From contig NZ_LARW01000115.1 of assembly GCF_000971055.1 (NCBI RefSeq), positions 1-43,500 on the forward strand: a DNA stretch of 43,500 nucleotides. The letters are read 5' to 3'. The notes beneath the pieces were generated by a model. It searched no databases and had not been told where the DNA came from. It saw only the letters and a list, made by a program, of their open reading frames with translations. Position 1 is the first letter of the stretch. The number at the start of each line of letters is the position of its first letter. The position numbers were made by a program, and so were the translations under genes. Positions 33,490-42,219 of this stretch are shown here, piece by piece. Source of the stretch: Sphingomonas sp. SRS2. Lineage in GTDB: Bacteria > Pseudomonadota > Alphaproteobacteria > Sphingomonadales > Sphingomonadaceae.

Positions 33490-33613
33490 GATCTCATGTC
33501 CTTGTTTCAACATGAGAATTGCCCATGCGGCTTGCCAGCATGTTAACGCGCAGGGTTAGCAGGGGGTTAAGCGGGATTTATTCGACCATCGGGCTATGGC
33601 CGGATCGTTTCTG

Positions 33614-34894
33614 TCAGCGGCGCAGCTGCGACGGCAACGTCGGCCGCGAAATGATCTCCTCCATCCGCTTCCACCGCGCTGCCTGAGATTCGCCGGCACG
33701 CGCCAGATCGGCTGCCACCATGTCCTGGCCCAGACCATAGTTGATCACATAGCTGCGATAATTGTCGGTGAAGCTCAGCGACTGTTCGGCGCGCTTGCGG
33801 CTGACGAGCTGATATTTCTGGATCAGGTCGAGCGCGGTCGCTCGATCGATCCTGCCGTCAAGATAATCGGCGGCGATCGTCGTGCGCGCGCCAGTCAGTC
33901 CATGCAGCAGGTCGAGCAGCTTGTCGTAGGCGGCGGCGGTCGCGGGATCGAGCCCGGCGATCGGATAGAGCTTCGCCGCCTCGAAACGCGCCTTCTCGTC
34001 ACCGGGAAAGGCGAGATCGATGCCGGCATTGGCCGACCCCTCGGCGATGAAGCTTTGCGGGCTGAACAGCGGATAGACGGTATATTCAACCCAGCCTTTC
34101 GCCCGCGCGTAATTGCGCTCCAGCAGCATGTTGAGTGCGTGATGCCCCGGATAGCCTTCGTGACAGCCAAGATCGACCGCGCGGCTGACCCGGACCGGCA
34201 GGTCGGTGTTGACCTGGATCAGGCTGTGGGCATCGCCTTTATACCAGTTATAGCCCGACCAGCTCTTGCCGGTGACGAATTCGAGCTCGAACCGCTCCTG
34301 CTCCGGCATCGCGATATGGGCGGCGGTACGCGCCCGGCATTCGGCGATCGCGGCGCGCATGACGGGTTCGAGCTTGTCCGTGGGTACGATATAGCGGTCC
34401 TGAAAATCGTCGACGCGTTTCCACAGCGGGCCGTCGCCCGGCACGATCCTTCCGATTTCGGCGAGGGTGGCGTCATAGCTGGAGAGTGGCCGGACCACCG
34501 GGCGGACACCGAACAGCCCAAGGGCCTCGTCGCTGAAGCTGAACTTCACCCCGGCCTTCATCGCCAGCCGGGTCTCGGCCGCCTTGAGCTGCGCCGCCAG
34601 AAAGCTGCGGCGGATACGGTCGTCGGGCGTCAGCTTCGCGGGCTTGATCGCGGCCAGCCTCGCCGCGAGCGCGCGGGCGTCCTTGCGCAGCGTGGCGACA
34701 TCGCGCGGCTTTGCCTTCGCCTCGGCGGCCCAGGCTTCGGGACCGTAATAGGCATCGACATAGCCCTCCTCGCGCTGGCCGGCTTCGAGGGTGAGGTGGA
34801 CATAGTCCTCGGCGATCCCGTCGAGCGGAGACGGCGCGCGCTTGGCGTTGACGGCGAAGACGAGAGCGGCGGCGAGGAGGATGGTGCGGATCAT
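33614..34894 (-). CDS. DUF885 family protein, predicted exported zinc metallopeptidase-like
   Basis: A 426-aa protein with a short hydrophobic N-terminus (MIRTILLAAALVFAVNA) that could be a signal peptide. The family motif HEGYPGHH lies near residue 244 and a glutamate in AEGSAN follows about 45 residues later, the arrangement of a zinc-binding gluzincin-like active site. DUF885 members are usually 550-600 aa; this one is shorter. It starts one base after the tyrS stop, so the two are probably co-translated. The substrate is unknown. Confidence 0.82.
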   Translation of the reverse strand: MIRTILLAAALVFAVNAKRAPSPLDGIAEDYVHLTLEAGQREEGYVDAYYGPEAWAAEAKAKPRDVATLRKDARALAARLAAIKPAKLTPDDRIRRSFLAAQLKAAETRLAMKAGVKFSFSDEALGLFGVRPVVRPLSSYDATLAEIGRIVPGDGPLWKRVDDFQDRYIVPTDKLEPVMRAAIAECRARTAAHIAMPEQERFELEFVTGKSWSGYNWYKGDAHSLIQVNTDLPVRVSRAVDLGCHEGYPGHHALNMLLERNYARAKGWVEYTVYPLFSPQSFIAEGSANAGIDLAFPGDEKARFEAAKLYPIAGLDPATAAAYDKLLDLLHGLTGARTTIAADYLDGRIDRATALDLIQKYQLVSRKRAEQSLSFTDNYRSYVINYGLGQDMVAADLARAGESQAARWKRMEEIISRPTLPSQLRR

Positions 34895-34895
34895 G

Positions 34896-36113
34896 CTATT
34901 GCGTCAGCAACCCGTGCTTCTTCTTGCCGAGGCTGAGCTTGGCGGGAGCGTTCACGGCATGCGCGGGATCGGAGATGGCGACGCCATCGATACGCACCGC
35001 GCCTTCTTCCAGCTTCCGCTTCGCTTCGCCACGCGACGCAGCGAAGCCGATCTGCACGACCGCGTCGAGGATGTTGATACCCTCATCGCCCACGGCCAGA
35101 GTCGGCAGATCGCCGCCCACCGAACCCTCCTCGAAGGTCCGCCGCGCGGTCTCGGCCGCCGCTGCCGCCGCTTGCGGTCCCCGGCACATCGTCGTGGCCT
35201 CATTCGCGAGGACGATCTTGGCCTGGTTTATCTCCTGGCCCTCCAGGGTCTCCAGCCGGGCGATCTCGTCGAGCGGGAGGTCGGTGAACAGCTTCAGGAA
35301 GCGGCCGACATCCTTGTCATGGGTGTTCCGCCAGAACTGCCAATAATCATAAGCGGGCAGCGACTCTTCATTGAGCCACACCGCGCCCGACATGGTCTTG
35401 CCCATCTTGCCGCCATCGGCGGTGGTGATCAGCGGCGTGGTGACGCCATAGACTTCGCTGCCCAGCATGCGGCGGCTCAGTTCGATGCCATTGACGATAT
35501 TGCCCCACTGGTCCGATCCGCCCATCTGCAACCGGCAATCGCGGCGGCGGGCCAGCTCCATGAAGTCATAGGCCTGCAGGATCATGTAGTTGAACTCGAG
35601 GAAGCTCAGCGACTGTTCGCGATCAAGCCGCAGCTTCACCGAATCGAAGCTGAGCATCCGGTTGATCGAGAAATGCTGGCCGACTTCGCGCAGGAAGGGG
35701 ATGTACTCCAGCTTGTCGAGCCAGTCGGCATTGTCGACCATCACCGCGTCGGTGGGGCCGTCCCCGAAGGTCAGGAAGCGTTCGAAGATGCGCTTGATCG
35801 AGGCGACATTGCCCGCGATGACCTCGCCGGTCATCAGCTGGCGGGCCTCGTCCTTGAAGCTCGGATCGCCGATCTTGCCGGTGCCGCCGCCCATCAGGAC
35901 GATCGGCTTGTGCCCGGCCTGCTGCATCCGGCGCAGCAGCATGATCTGGACCAGACTGCCGACATGCAGCGACGGCGCGGTCGGGTCGAAGCCGATATAG
36001 CCGGGGACGACCGAGGTCGCGGCGAGCTTATCCAGCCCCTCCGCATCGGTGATCTGATGGATATAGCCCCGCGTTTCGAGCAGGCGCAGCAGGTCGGATC
36101 TGTATTCGGTCAT
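34896..36113 (-). CDS. tyrS: Tyrosyl-tRNA synthetase
   Basis: Class I aminoacyl-tRNA synthetase of 405 aa. The HIGH-type signature is LHVGSL near residue 50, GGSDQWGNI follows, and the KMSKS-type loop is KMGKT near 235. A C-terminal S4 RNA-binding domain includes [11 protein letters not shown]. Length and features match the bacterial TyrRS of the TyrS type. It is divergent from anmK with a 98-bp gap and coupled to the DUF885 gene downstream. Confidence 0.97.
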   Translation of the reverse strand: MTEYRSDLLRLLETRGYIHQITDAEGLDKLAATSVVPGYIGFDPTAPSLHVGSLVQIMLLRRMQQAGHKPIVLMGGGTGKIGDPSFKDEARQLMTGEVIAGNVASIKRIFERFLTFGDGPTDAVMVDNADWLDKLEYIPFLREVGQHFSINRMLSFDSVKLRLDREQSLSFLEFNYMILQAYDFMELARRRDCRLQMGGSDQWGNIVNGIELSRRMLGSEVYGVTTPLITTADGGKMGKTMSGAVWLNEESLPAYDYWQFWRNTHDKDVGRFLKLFTDLPLDEIARLETLEGQEINQAKIVLANEATTMCRGPQAAAAAAETARRTFEEGSVGGDLPTLAVGDEGINILDAVVQIGFAASRGEAKRKLEEGAVRIDGVAISDPAHAVNAPAKLSLGKKKHGLLTQ

Positions 36114-36211
36114 GACGCGCGGGCGATTAGCATGGGCGGTCTGCCGCTGTCACCTTGATCTGCCTCGATCGTCATGCCAGCGATGGCTGCGGTGACGGGG
36201 AGAGGCCGGTG

Positions 36212-37309
36212 ATGACGAACATGCTCGCAATCGGCCTCATGTCGGGCACTTCGCTGGACGGGATCGATGCGGCGCTGATCGAGACCGACGGCGCGGCGCA
36301 TATTCGCCCGATCGCTTTCCGCTCCGATCCCTATAGCGCCCAGGCGCGCGAACAGCTGCGCGAGGCGGCGGCGCTGGCGCTGAGCTTCGAGAAGCCGCGC
36401 CCGAGCCCGAAGATCGTCGAGGCCGAGGCGATGCTGACCAATCGCCACATCCTCGCGGTGCGACAGCTGCTCGCCGGGGCGGGCCTCGATCCCGCCGCCA
36501 TCGACGTGATCGGCTTCCACGGGCAAACGATCGCGCACCGGCCCGATCGCGGCTGGACCTGGCAGATCGGCGACGGCGCGGCGATGGCGCGTGCGCTGGG
36601 CATCCGCGTGGTCAACGACCTGCGCTCGGCCGATGTCGCGGCGGGCGGGCAGGGCGCTCCGCTGCTCCCGGTCTATCACCGCGCGCTGACCGCCGGGATG
36701 GACGGCCCGGTCGCGGTGCTGAACCTGGGCGGCGTCGGCAACATCACCTGGCTGGCGACGGACGAACAGGCGGTGATCGCGTTCGATACCGGGCCGGCCA
36801 ACGGCCTGATCGACGACTGGATGCTCGCCGAGACCGGATCGCCTTATGATGCCGGCGGGGCCTTCGCGGCGCGTGGCGCGGTCGATCGGGCGGTGCTGGG
36901 CGCGATGCTCGACAAAGCGTGGTTCGACGCGCCGCCGCCCAAGTCGCTCGACCGCGCCGACTTCACCATGGATCCAGCGCGCGGCCTGTCCGCCGCCGAT
37001 GGCGCGGCGACCCTGACCGCGTTCACCGCCGAGACGGTCGGGCTGGCGCTGCGCCACCTGCCCGCGCCGCCGAAGCGGTTGATCGTCGCGGGGGGCGGGC
37101 GGCACAACCCGACCTTGATGGCGATGATCTCCGCCGCGACCGGGATCGCCGCCGAACCGATCGAGGCGCTCGGCTGGAACGGCGACGCGACCGAAGCGGA
37201 GGGCTTCGCCTATATGGCGGTCCGCGCGCTGAAGGGGGATCCTATCAGCTTTCCGGGGACGACCGGGGTGCCCGCGGCGATGACGGGCGGGGTGATTCAC
37301 GAGGCCTGA
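36212..37309 (+). CDS. anmK: Anhydro-N-acetylmuramic acid kinase
   Basis: Cell-wall recycling kinase of 365 aa that converts 1,6-anhydro-N-acetylmuramic acid to N-acetylmuramic acid 6-phosphate. Family marks are GLMSGTSLDGIDAAL at the N-terminus, GFHGQTIAHRP, NLGGVGNITWL and FDTGPANGLIDDWM. ATG 36212 is chosen because homology begins there and GGGGAGAGG lies upstream; the frame is open 19 codons further. It is followed by a REP-like element and a convergent gene. Confidence 0.95.
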   Translation: MTNMLAIGLMSGTSLDGIDAALIETDGAAHIRPIAFRSDPYSAQAREQLREAAALALSFEKPRPSPKIVEAEAMLTNRHILAVRQLLAGAGLDPAAIDVIGFHGQTIAHRPDRGWTWQIGDGAAMARALGIRVVNDLRSADVAAGGQGAPLLPVYHRALTAGMDGPVAVLNLGGVGNITWLATDEQAVIAFDTGPANGLIDDWMLAETGSPYDAGGAFAARGAVDRAVLGAMLDKAWFDAPPPKSLDRADFTMDPARGLSAADGAATLTAFTAETVGLALRHLPAPPKRLIVAGGGRHNPTLMAMISAATGIAAEPIEALGWNGDATEAEGFAYMAVRALKGDPISFPGTTGVPAAMTGGVIHEA

Positions 37310-37310
37310 C

Positions 37311-37402
37311 CGTCATCCCAGCGAAGGCTGGGATCTCGTGCGGCACGGACGGATCGGAGGTCTCGAACCTCTCCTGAGATGCCAGCCCTCGCTGGCATGA
37401 CG
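37311..37402. repeat. REP-like inverted-repeat element, copy 2
   Basis: The element runs from CGTCATCCCAGCGAAGGCTG to a matching inverse ending CGCTGGCATGACG, with GGGATCTC and GAGATGCC inside. It lies between the convergent anmK and VWA genes, where it could also act as a two-way transcript end. It has the same architecture as the copy at 30479. Confidence 0.8.
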
Positions 37403-37418
37403 ATTTGGATTGCCTGAA

Positions 37419-38594
37419 TCACTTCTTCCGCGACAGGTTCCGCATCGCATCGTCGAGGCCCGACAGGGTCAGCGGGAACATGCGGTTGTCCATCAGGTCG
37501 CGGATCATCCGGGTCGACTGGCTGTGCATCCAATAGGGTTCGGCGGTCGGGTTGAGCCACACCGCCGACGAATAGACATTGGTCAGCCGCTGCAGCCAGA
37601 CCTGCCCCGTCTCCTCGTTGAAATGCTCGACCGAGCCGCCCGGCTGGCTGATTTCGTAAGGGCTCATCGACGCGTCGCCGACCAGCACCAGCTTATAGTC
37701 ATGGCCGAATTTGTGGAGCACGTCCCAGGTCGGGGTCCGCTCCTTGAAGCGGCGGCTGTTGTCCTTCCACACGCCTTCATAGACGCAATTGTGGAAGTAG
37801 AAGAATTCGAGATGCTTGAACTCGGCGGTCGCCGCCGAGAACAGCTCCTCGCACAGCTTGACATGCGGGTCCATCGATCCGCCGATGTCGAGGAAGAGCA
37901 GCAGCTTGACCGCGTTGCGCCGCTCGGCGCGCATATGGATGTCGAGGAAGCCGCGCCGCGCGGTCCCGTCGATCGTCCCTTCGAGGTCGAGCTCCTCCGC
38001 CGCGCCCTCGCGCGCGAAGCGGCGCAGCCGGCGCAGCGCGACCTTGATGTTGCGAGTGCCCAGTTCGATGTCATTGTCGAGGTTGCGGAACTCGCGCTTT
38101 TCCCAGACCTTCACCGCGCGCTTATGGGTGCTCTCGCCGCCGATCCGCACACCTTCGGGATTATAGCCGGCATTGCCGAAAGGCGAGGTGCCGCCGGTGC
38201 CGATCCACTTGCTGCCGCCCTGGTGCCGGCCCTTCTGCTCGTCGAGCCGCTGCTTCAGCGTCTCCATGATCTTGTCCCAGTCCCCCAGCGACTCGATCTT
38301 CGCCATCTCCTCGGGGGTGAGATATTTCTGGGCGATGGCCTTGAGCCATTCCTCGGGGATGTCGTGCCCCTCGGGCGCCGGCTCGAGCGCGCCCTTGAAC
38401 ACCTTGGCGAACACCCGGTCGAAACGATCGAGAAGCCCCTCATCCTTCACATAGGTGGCGCGGGCGAGATAATAGAATTCTTCGGACGACCAGCCGATCA
38501 CATCGGACTGCATCGCCTCGAGCATCGTCAGATGCTCCTTGAGGCTGGCCTTGATGCCGGCGGCGCGCAGCTCGTCGAGGAAGCCGAAGAACAT
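37419..38594 (-). CDS. VWA domain-containing protein, CoxE-like
   Basis: A 391-aa cytoplasmic protein with a C-terminal von Willebrand factor A domain. The metal-ion-dependent adhesion site reads DIGGSM near residue 236, a variant of DxSxS. The N-terminal half is helical and charged, with a GTGGTSPFGNAGYNPEGVRIGG linker region near 160-180. CoxE-like proteins usually work with a MoxR AAA+ ATPase in metal-centre assembly, but no such gene is adjacent. Its ATG shares one base with the stop of the upstream MFS gene (TGATG), so translation is probably coupled. The target enzyme is unknown. Confidence 0.88.
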   Translation of the reverse strand: MFFGFLDELRAAGIKASLKEHLTMLEAMQSDVIGWSSEEFYYLARATYVKDEGLLDRFDRVFAKVFKGALEPAPEGHDIPEEWLKAIAQKYLTPEEMAKIESLGDWDKIMETLKQRLDEQKGRHQGGSKWIGTGGTSPFGNAGYNPEGVRIGGESTHKRAVKVWEKREFRNLDNDIELGTRNIKVALRRLRRFAREGAAEELDLEGTIDGTARRGFLDIHMRAERRNAVKLLLFLDIGGSMDPHVKLCEELFSAATAEFKHLEFFYFHNCVYEGVWKDNSRRFKERTPTWDVLHKFGHDYKLVLVGDASMSPYEISQPGGSVEHFNEETGQVWLQRLTNVYSSAVWLNPTAEPYWMHSQSTRMIRDLMDNRMFPLTLSGLDDAMRNLSRKK

Positions 38595-39874
38595 CAGACG
38601 CTTTTAGCATCATGGTGGCGGGTCCACCACAGCGCGACGAGGCTGAGCAACGCCGAGGCGCTCAGATAAAAGCCGACATAGCCGAGCCCGCCATGGTCGG
38701 AGAGATATTGCGCGACCGCGGGCACCGGGGCCGCGCCGAGGATGCCGGCGATGTTGAAGGTCATCGACGCGCCGGTATAGCGCACGCGCGGCGGGAACAG
38801 CGACGGCAGGAATGCGCCGAGCGGCCCGTAGACGAAGCCCATCATGAACAGCGCCAGCGCGAGCCAGGCGGCGATGATGGTGAGGTCGGCGCTGAGGAAC
38901 ATCGGCCCCATCAGCAGCCCGGTGCCGATCGTGCCGATGCAGCCGGCGATCAGCACATAGCGTGGGGTCTTCACGTCGGACCACCAGCCCGCGAGGAGGA
39001 TGCCGGCGGCCATGAACAGGATCGTGACGAGCTGGACGCCCAGGAAAGTCTCCTTGGGGATGCCGAGCGTCGCGGTGCCGTAGCCCAGCGCGAAGGCGGT
39101 CGCGAGATAATAGGTCGCGAAGCAGGCGACCGCCGCGAAGGTGCCCGCGACGGTGGGAACGAGATGGTCGCGGAACAGCTCGGCGATCGGCACCTTGGCA
39201 GGCTCGGAATGCGCCATCGCTTCCTGGAAGGCGGCGGTCTCGGTCAGCTTGAGACGGACCCACAGGCCGACGCCGACCAGCACCGCCGAGCCCAGGAAGG
39301 GCAGCCGCCAGCCCCAGTCCATGAACTGCTGCTGGGTCATGGCCATGCCGAGGATCAGGAACAGGCCATTGGCGGCGATGAAGCCGACCGGCGCGCCGAG
39401 CTGCGGGAACATGCCATAGCGTCCGCGCATGTTCGGCGGCGCGTTCTCGACCGCAAGCAGCGCCGCGCCGCCCCATTCGCCGCCCAGCCCGAAACCCTGG
39501 CCGAAGCGCAGGACCGCGAGCAGGAAAGCGCCGATCCAGCCCGCCGTCTCATAGGATGGCAGGAAGGCGATCAGCAGCGTCGACAGCCCCATCACCATCA
39601 GGGAGGCGACGAGGGTGGACTTGCGGCCGATCCGGTCGCCGAAATGCCCGAACGCCCATGCGCCGAGCGGCCGCGACAGGAAGGCGAGGCCGAGCAGTGT
39701 ATAGGCCCAGATCAGCTGGGTTGATTGTTCGAACCCGCCGAAGAACAGTGGACCGAACACCAGCGAGGCGGCGGTCGCGAAAATATAGAAGTCGTAAAAC
39801 TCGACCGATGTGCCGGTGAGGCTGGCCAGCAGGATGCGCCGTGTCGATGGCGGTGTCGCTGTCATGTCGGTCAT
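38594..39874 (-). CDS. MFS transporter, metabolite:H+ symporter (MHS) family
   Basis: A 426-aa inner-membrane transporter with 12 probable helices. The opening GTSVEFYDFYIFATAA, the loop FGHFGDRIGRKSTL and GQGFGLGGEWGGA are diagnostic of the MHS family (shikimate, alpha-ketoglutarate and similar organic acids). GGGGA lies just upstream of ATG 39874. It is transcribed into the VWA gene with a one-base overlap. The substrate is not predictable. Confidence 0.92.
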   Translation of the reverse strand: MTDMTATPPSTRRILLASLTGTSVEFYDFYIFATAASLVFGPLFFGGFEQSTQLIWAYTLLGLAFLSRPLGAWAFGHFGDRIGRKSTLVASLMVMGLSTLLIAFLPSYETAGWIGAFLLAVLRFGQGFGLGGEWGGAALLAVENAPPNMRGRYGMFPQLGAPVGFIAANGLFLILGMAMTQQQFMDWGWRLPFLGSAVLVGVGLWVRLKLTETAAFQEAMAHSEPAKVPIAELFRDHLVPTVAGTFAAVACFATYYLATAFALGYGTATLGIPKETFLGVQLVTILFMAAGILLAGWWSDVKTPRYVLIAGCIGTIGTGLLMGPMFLSADLTIIAAWLALALFMMGFVYGPLGAFLPSLFPPRVRYTGASMTFNIAGILGAAPVPAVAQYLSDHGGLGYVGFYLSASALLSLVALWWTRHHDAKSV

Positions 39875-40359
39875 GGAAATCCCCGCCTCGTTGCTGCGCC
39901 GGATTGGCGCGGCGCGGCGGCGGGGTCAAGCGCGACGCACAGCGCGCCATCGCCGGGCGCCGGAGCGGGCCAGATGCGACTCGTTCGCGGAAACTCCGGG
40001 TGCATGGGGTTGATCATGCGTTTTTGTGTTTTTTCCGATGCAGCCCCTTCGACCGGTGCGACGATGGTCGCCGGGCGACCCTTGCCGGGAAAAATAGAAT
40101 GGCTCTGCATAGCGTCGCTCCGGGGCGGTGCGCGATGAGGGCGCCGCCGATGTCAAACCGGATCGCGTAGCAGAATATCGCCGGAATTACCAGAACAAAA
40201 CAGAAACACCATCAGGCGATCGTAGGTGGCCCCTGACGGACATCCGCCCTCGCCACGCCGGTTCGGCGTAACGAGGGGCGGGTCAAACGATACGCAACAT
40301 ACACTTACTCTACGCAACTTACTGATCCTCCCTTCCGCGCGCGGGGGGAGGGAGAAGGT
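39875..40359. other. Intergenic region of 485 bp with two hairpins, no supported gene
   Basis: Short open frames here lack ribosome sites and family resemblance. A two-tier hairpin lies at 40247-40277: CCCTCG/CGAGGG outside and ACGCCG/CGGCGT around a GTT loop. A second GC-rich hairpin (CCTCCC/GGGAGG around CCGCGCGCGG) lies at 40327-40351, just past the stop of the minus-strand glycine-zipper gene, and probably marks its transcript end. Confidence 0.6.
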
Positions 40360-40672
40360 TTATCTGCAGCGCGCCTCGCCACGGTCGATCGAGCGGCCGA
40401 TCAGCGCGCCGCCGCCTGCGCCCAGCAGGGTGCCGAGGGTCGACGAGCGGCCATTGTCGAGCGCGTTGCCAAGCAGGCCGCCAGCGAGCGCCCCGATGAT
40501 CAGGCCGGTGGTGCCGTCCGACCGGCGGCAATAATAGCGGCCGTCATTACCGCGATAGATGCGGTCGGCACGGGTCAGGCGGCGTTCCTGATAATAGCGG
40601 CCGTCGCGATAATAGCGGCGCGCGTCATAGGTGCGGCCATAGCGGGCGTCGGGACGGTTATAGTCGTAGCGG
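40360..40672 (-). repeat. Tandem gene-duplication block, copy A
   Basis: This 313-nt 3' part of paralogue A matches 40981-41293 at roughly 95% by eye with no length change. Differences are scattered single bases, mostly at third codon positions. Confidence 0.85.
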
Positions 40673-40800
40673 CGATGGTCACGCCAATCGTCCTTGGCGC
40701 GCTTGCCATGCGCGGGGGCCCAGGGGGGCGGGTCGGCGAAGGCGGCGGTGCCAGGCAGCACGGTGGCGGCGAGCGCCGCGGCCAACAGAAACTTACGCAT
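40360..40800 (-). CDS. Secreted glycine-zipper 2TM-domain protein (paralogue A)
   Basis: A 146-aa exported protein. Residues 1-23 are a signal peptide (MRKFLLAAALAATVLPGTAA, cleaved near AFA). An Arg/Tyr-rich middle (YDYNRPDARYGRTYDARRYY) is followed by a glycine-zipper segment GLIIGALAGGLLGNALDNG and GTLLGAGGGALIGRSID, typical of small outer-membrane-associated proteins. GGGAGAG lies upstream of ATG 40800. The last 313 nt are almost identical to those of the neighbour at 40981, showing a recent tandem duplication. Function unknown; an envelope stress or structural role is inference. Confidence 0.88.
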   Translation of the reverse strand: MRKFLLAAALAATVLPGTAAFADPPPWAPAHGKRAKDDWRDHRRYDYNRPDARYGRTYDARRYYRDGRYYQERRLTRADRIYRGNDGRYYCRRSDGTTGLIIGALAGGLLGNALDNGRSSTLGTLLGAGGGALIGRSIDRGEARCR

Positions 40801-40980
40801 CGGATCTCTCCCGTTCCGAAGTGATGCGCGAAGAACGGAACGGCTGTGCAAAGGTTGCGTGAATCGTAAACTACGGCACGTTCATCCCGGCGACAGGCCG
40901 TCCCAAGCCCAAGAAAAACCCCGCCCATGCGCGTCCATGAGCGGGGTCCAGATCCTGTGCGCTTGCGGGCGTGGATCAGC

Positions 40981-41293
40981 CTAGCGGCAGCGTGCGTCGC
41001 CGCGATCGATCGAGCGGCCGATCAGCGCACCGCCGCCTGCGCCGAGCAGGGTGCCGAGGGTCGACGAACGGCCATTGTCGATCGCATTGCCGAGCAGGCC
41101 GCCGGCGAGCGCGCCGATGATCAGGCCGGTGGTGCCGTCGTCTCGGCGGCAATAATAGCGGCCGTCATTACCGCGATAGATGCGGTCGGCGCGGGTCAGG
41201 CGGCGTTCCTGATAATAGCGGCCGTCGCGATAATAGCGGCGCGCGTCATAGGTGCGGCCATAGCGCGGATCGGGACGGTTATAGTCGTAGCGG
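40981..41293 (-). repeat. Tandem gene-duplication block, copy B
   Basis: Second copy of the 313-nt block, in the same orientation as copy A and forming the 3' part of paralogue B. The two genes differ mainly in the segment just after the signal peptide. Confidence 0.85.
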
Positions 41294-41520
41294 TTCCAGT
41301 CGCGATAGGCCTGGCGCTGATCGCGGCGGGCTTCCTTATAGTCGCGCTTGGCTTCGCGGCGGTCCTCGCGCCATTCCCGGCGGTCGTCGCGGCGATCGTC
41401 ACGACGCTCTTCGCGCCAATCGCGGCGGTCTTCGCGGCTCTGCGCGGCGGCCGGCTGGCTCACGACCATCGCGGGCGTGATGGTGGCGGCCAGGGCGATT
41501 GCCAGAATGAACTTACGCAT
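40981..41520 (-). CDS. Secreted glycine-zipper 2TM-domain protein (paralogue B, with RD/RE-rich insert)
   Basis: A 179-aa exported protein with signal peptide MRKFILAIALAATITPAMVV. Relative to paralogue A it has about 30 extra residues after the signal peptide, a highly charged Arg-Asp/Glu tract (EERRDDRRDDRREWREDRRE) likely to form a charged helix. The rest, from YDYNRPD to the end, is nearly identical to paralogue A, including the glycine zipper. GGAGAG precedes ATG 41520. A dyad and a conserved block lie in its promoter region. The function is unknown. Confidence 0.88.
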   Translation of the reverse strand: MRKFILAIALAATITPAMVVSQPAAAQSREDRRDWREERRDDRRDDRREWREDRREAKRDYKEARRDQRQAYRDWNRYDYNRPDPRYGRTYDARRYYRDGRYYQERRLTRADRIYRGNDGRYYCRRDDGTTGLIIGALAGGLLGNAIDNGRSSTLGTLLGAGGGALIGRSIDRGDARCR

Positions 41521-41579
41521 TGAATCTCTCCAGTCCGATATGGACGGGGGGAGAACGGAACGGCTCCGCAAAGGTTGCG

Positions 41580-41604
41580 TGAACAGGAAACTACGTCCTG
41601 TTCA
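41580..41604. promoter_or_regulatory. Perfect dyad upstream of paralogue B, candidate operator
   Basis: TGAACAGGA (41580-41588) and TCCTGTTCA (41596-41604) are exact inverse copies around AACTACG. The block around it, including GAACGGAACGGCT and AAAGGTTGCGTGAA, is also found upstream of paralogue A (about 40835-40885), where the dyad survives only as TGAA/TTCA. It was duplicated with the gene. Confidence 0.5.
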
Positions 41605-41640
41605 TCTGGGGGACATGGGGTTTTCACCGTTCCGCATCCT

Positions 41641-41672
41641 CTTTCCCCTCCCGCATGCGGGAGGGGAGAAAG
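41641..41672. repeat. GC-rich palindrome downstream of a glycine-zipper gene
   Basis: CCCCTCCCGCATGCGGGAGGGG is a perfect 22-bp palindrome, flanked by CTTTC and GAAAG. It lies just past the stop of the minus-strand gene at 41706 and may end its transcript. Related palindromes occur at 40327 and at the right edge of the window. Confidence 0.75.
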
Positions 41673-41705
41673 AAGGCGAGGAGGGGAGAAAGAGGAGGGG
41701 AAGGC

Positions 41706-42113
41706 CTATTTACAGCCGCGCCGTTTCTCGACCTCGCGGCCCAGCAGCGCGCCGCCGCCGGCCCCCACGATCGTCCCCGCCGCGCGGTGGCGGCCGCCGT
41801 CGAGGATATTGCCGAGCAGGCCGCCCGCCACCGCGCCGAGGATCGCACCGGTGGCGCCGCTGCCCTGCCGGCACTCCTCCGCATTGCCGGCCAGCCGCTC
41901 GTCGCTGCTGCTGCCGCTTTCGGCGACATCGGAGGCGTCGGCGGCAACGGTGCGGCCGCTGCCGGCGCTGTTGGCGTCCACATCCTCGTCGAGCCAGTCG
42001 TCGGGCAGCGCGGTCAGCTTTTCGGGTTCGGATCCGGGGAGATTCACGGCCAGAGCGGGGGACAGCGCGCCCAGCGTTGCGGCGGTGGCGGCGGCGAAGA
42101 TGATCAAGCGCAT
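41706..42113 (-). CDS. Secreted glycine-zipper 2TM-domain protein (acidic)
   Basis: A 135-aa exported protein. The signal peptide is MRLIIFAAATAATLGALSPA, cleaved near ALA. An acidic Ser/Asp/Glu-rich middle (DDWLDEDVDANSAGSG) is followed by a glycine zipper (GAILGAVAGGLLGNILDGG, GTIVGAGGGALLGREVE) and a final cysteine. AGGAG sits six bases before ATG 42113 and directly against an alternative ATG at 42119, which decides for 42113. It is divergent from the repeat protein at 42290. Probably envelope-associated; function unknown. Confidence 0.87.
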   Translation of the reverse strand: MRLIIFAAATAATLGALSPALAVNLPGSEPEKLTALPDDWLDEDVDANSAGSGRTVAADASDVAESGSSSDERLAGNAEECRQGSGATGAILGAVAGGLLGNILDGGRHRAAGTIVGAGGGALLGREVEKRRGCK

Positions 42114-42219
42114 CGGCATCTCCTGACCCGTCGGTTCTGCGTGCCGGCCATGGCGGCCGTCAAGTCCGCCGCGCCGGGCCGGCTCCACCCGCCGACCAGT
42201 TGTTCCACCGGCGACCAAC

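Noticed and set aside
39725-40170. Several short frames on both strands upstream of the MHS transporter gene
   Set aside because: Mutually overlapping, lacking ribosome sites and family similarity; the region is better read as intergenic.
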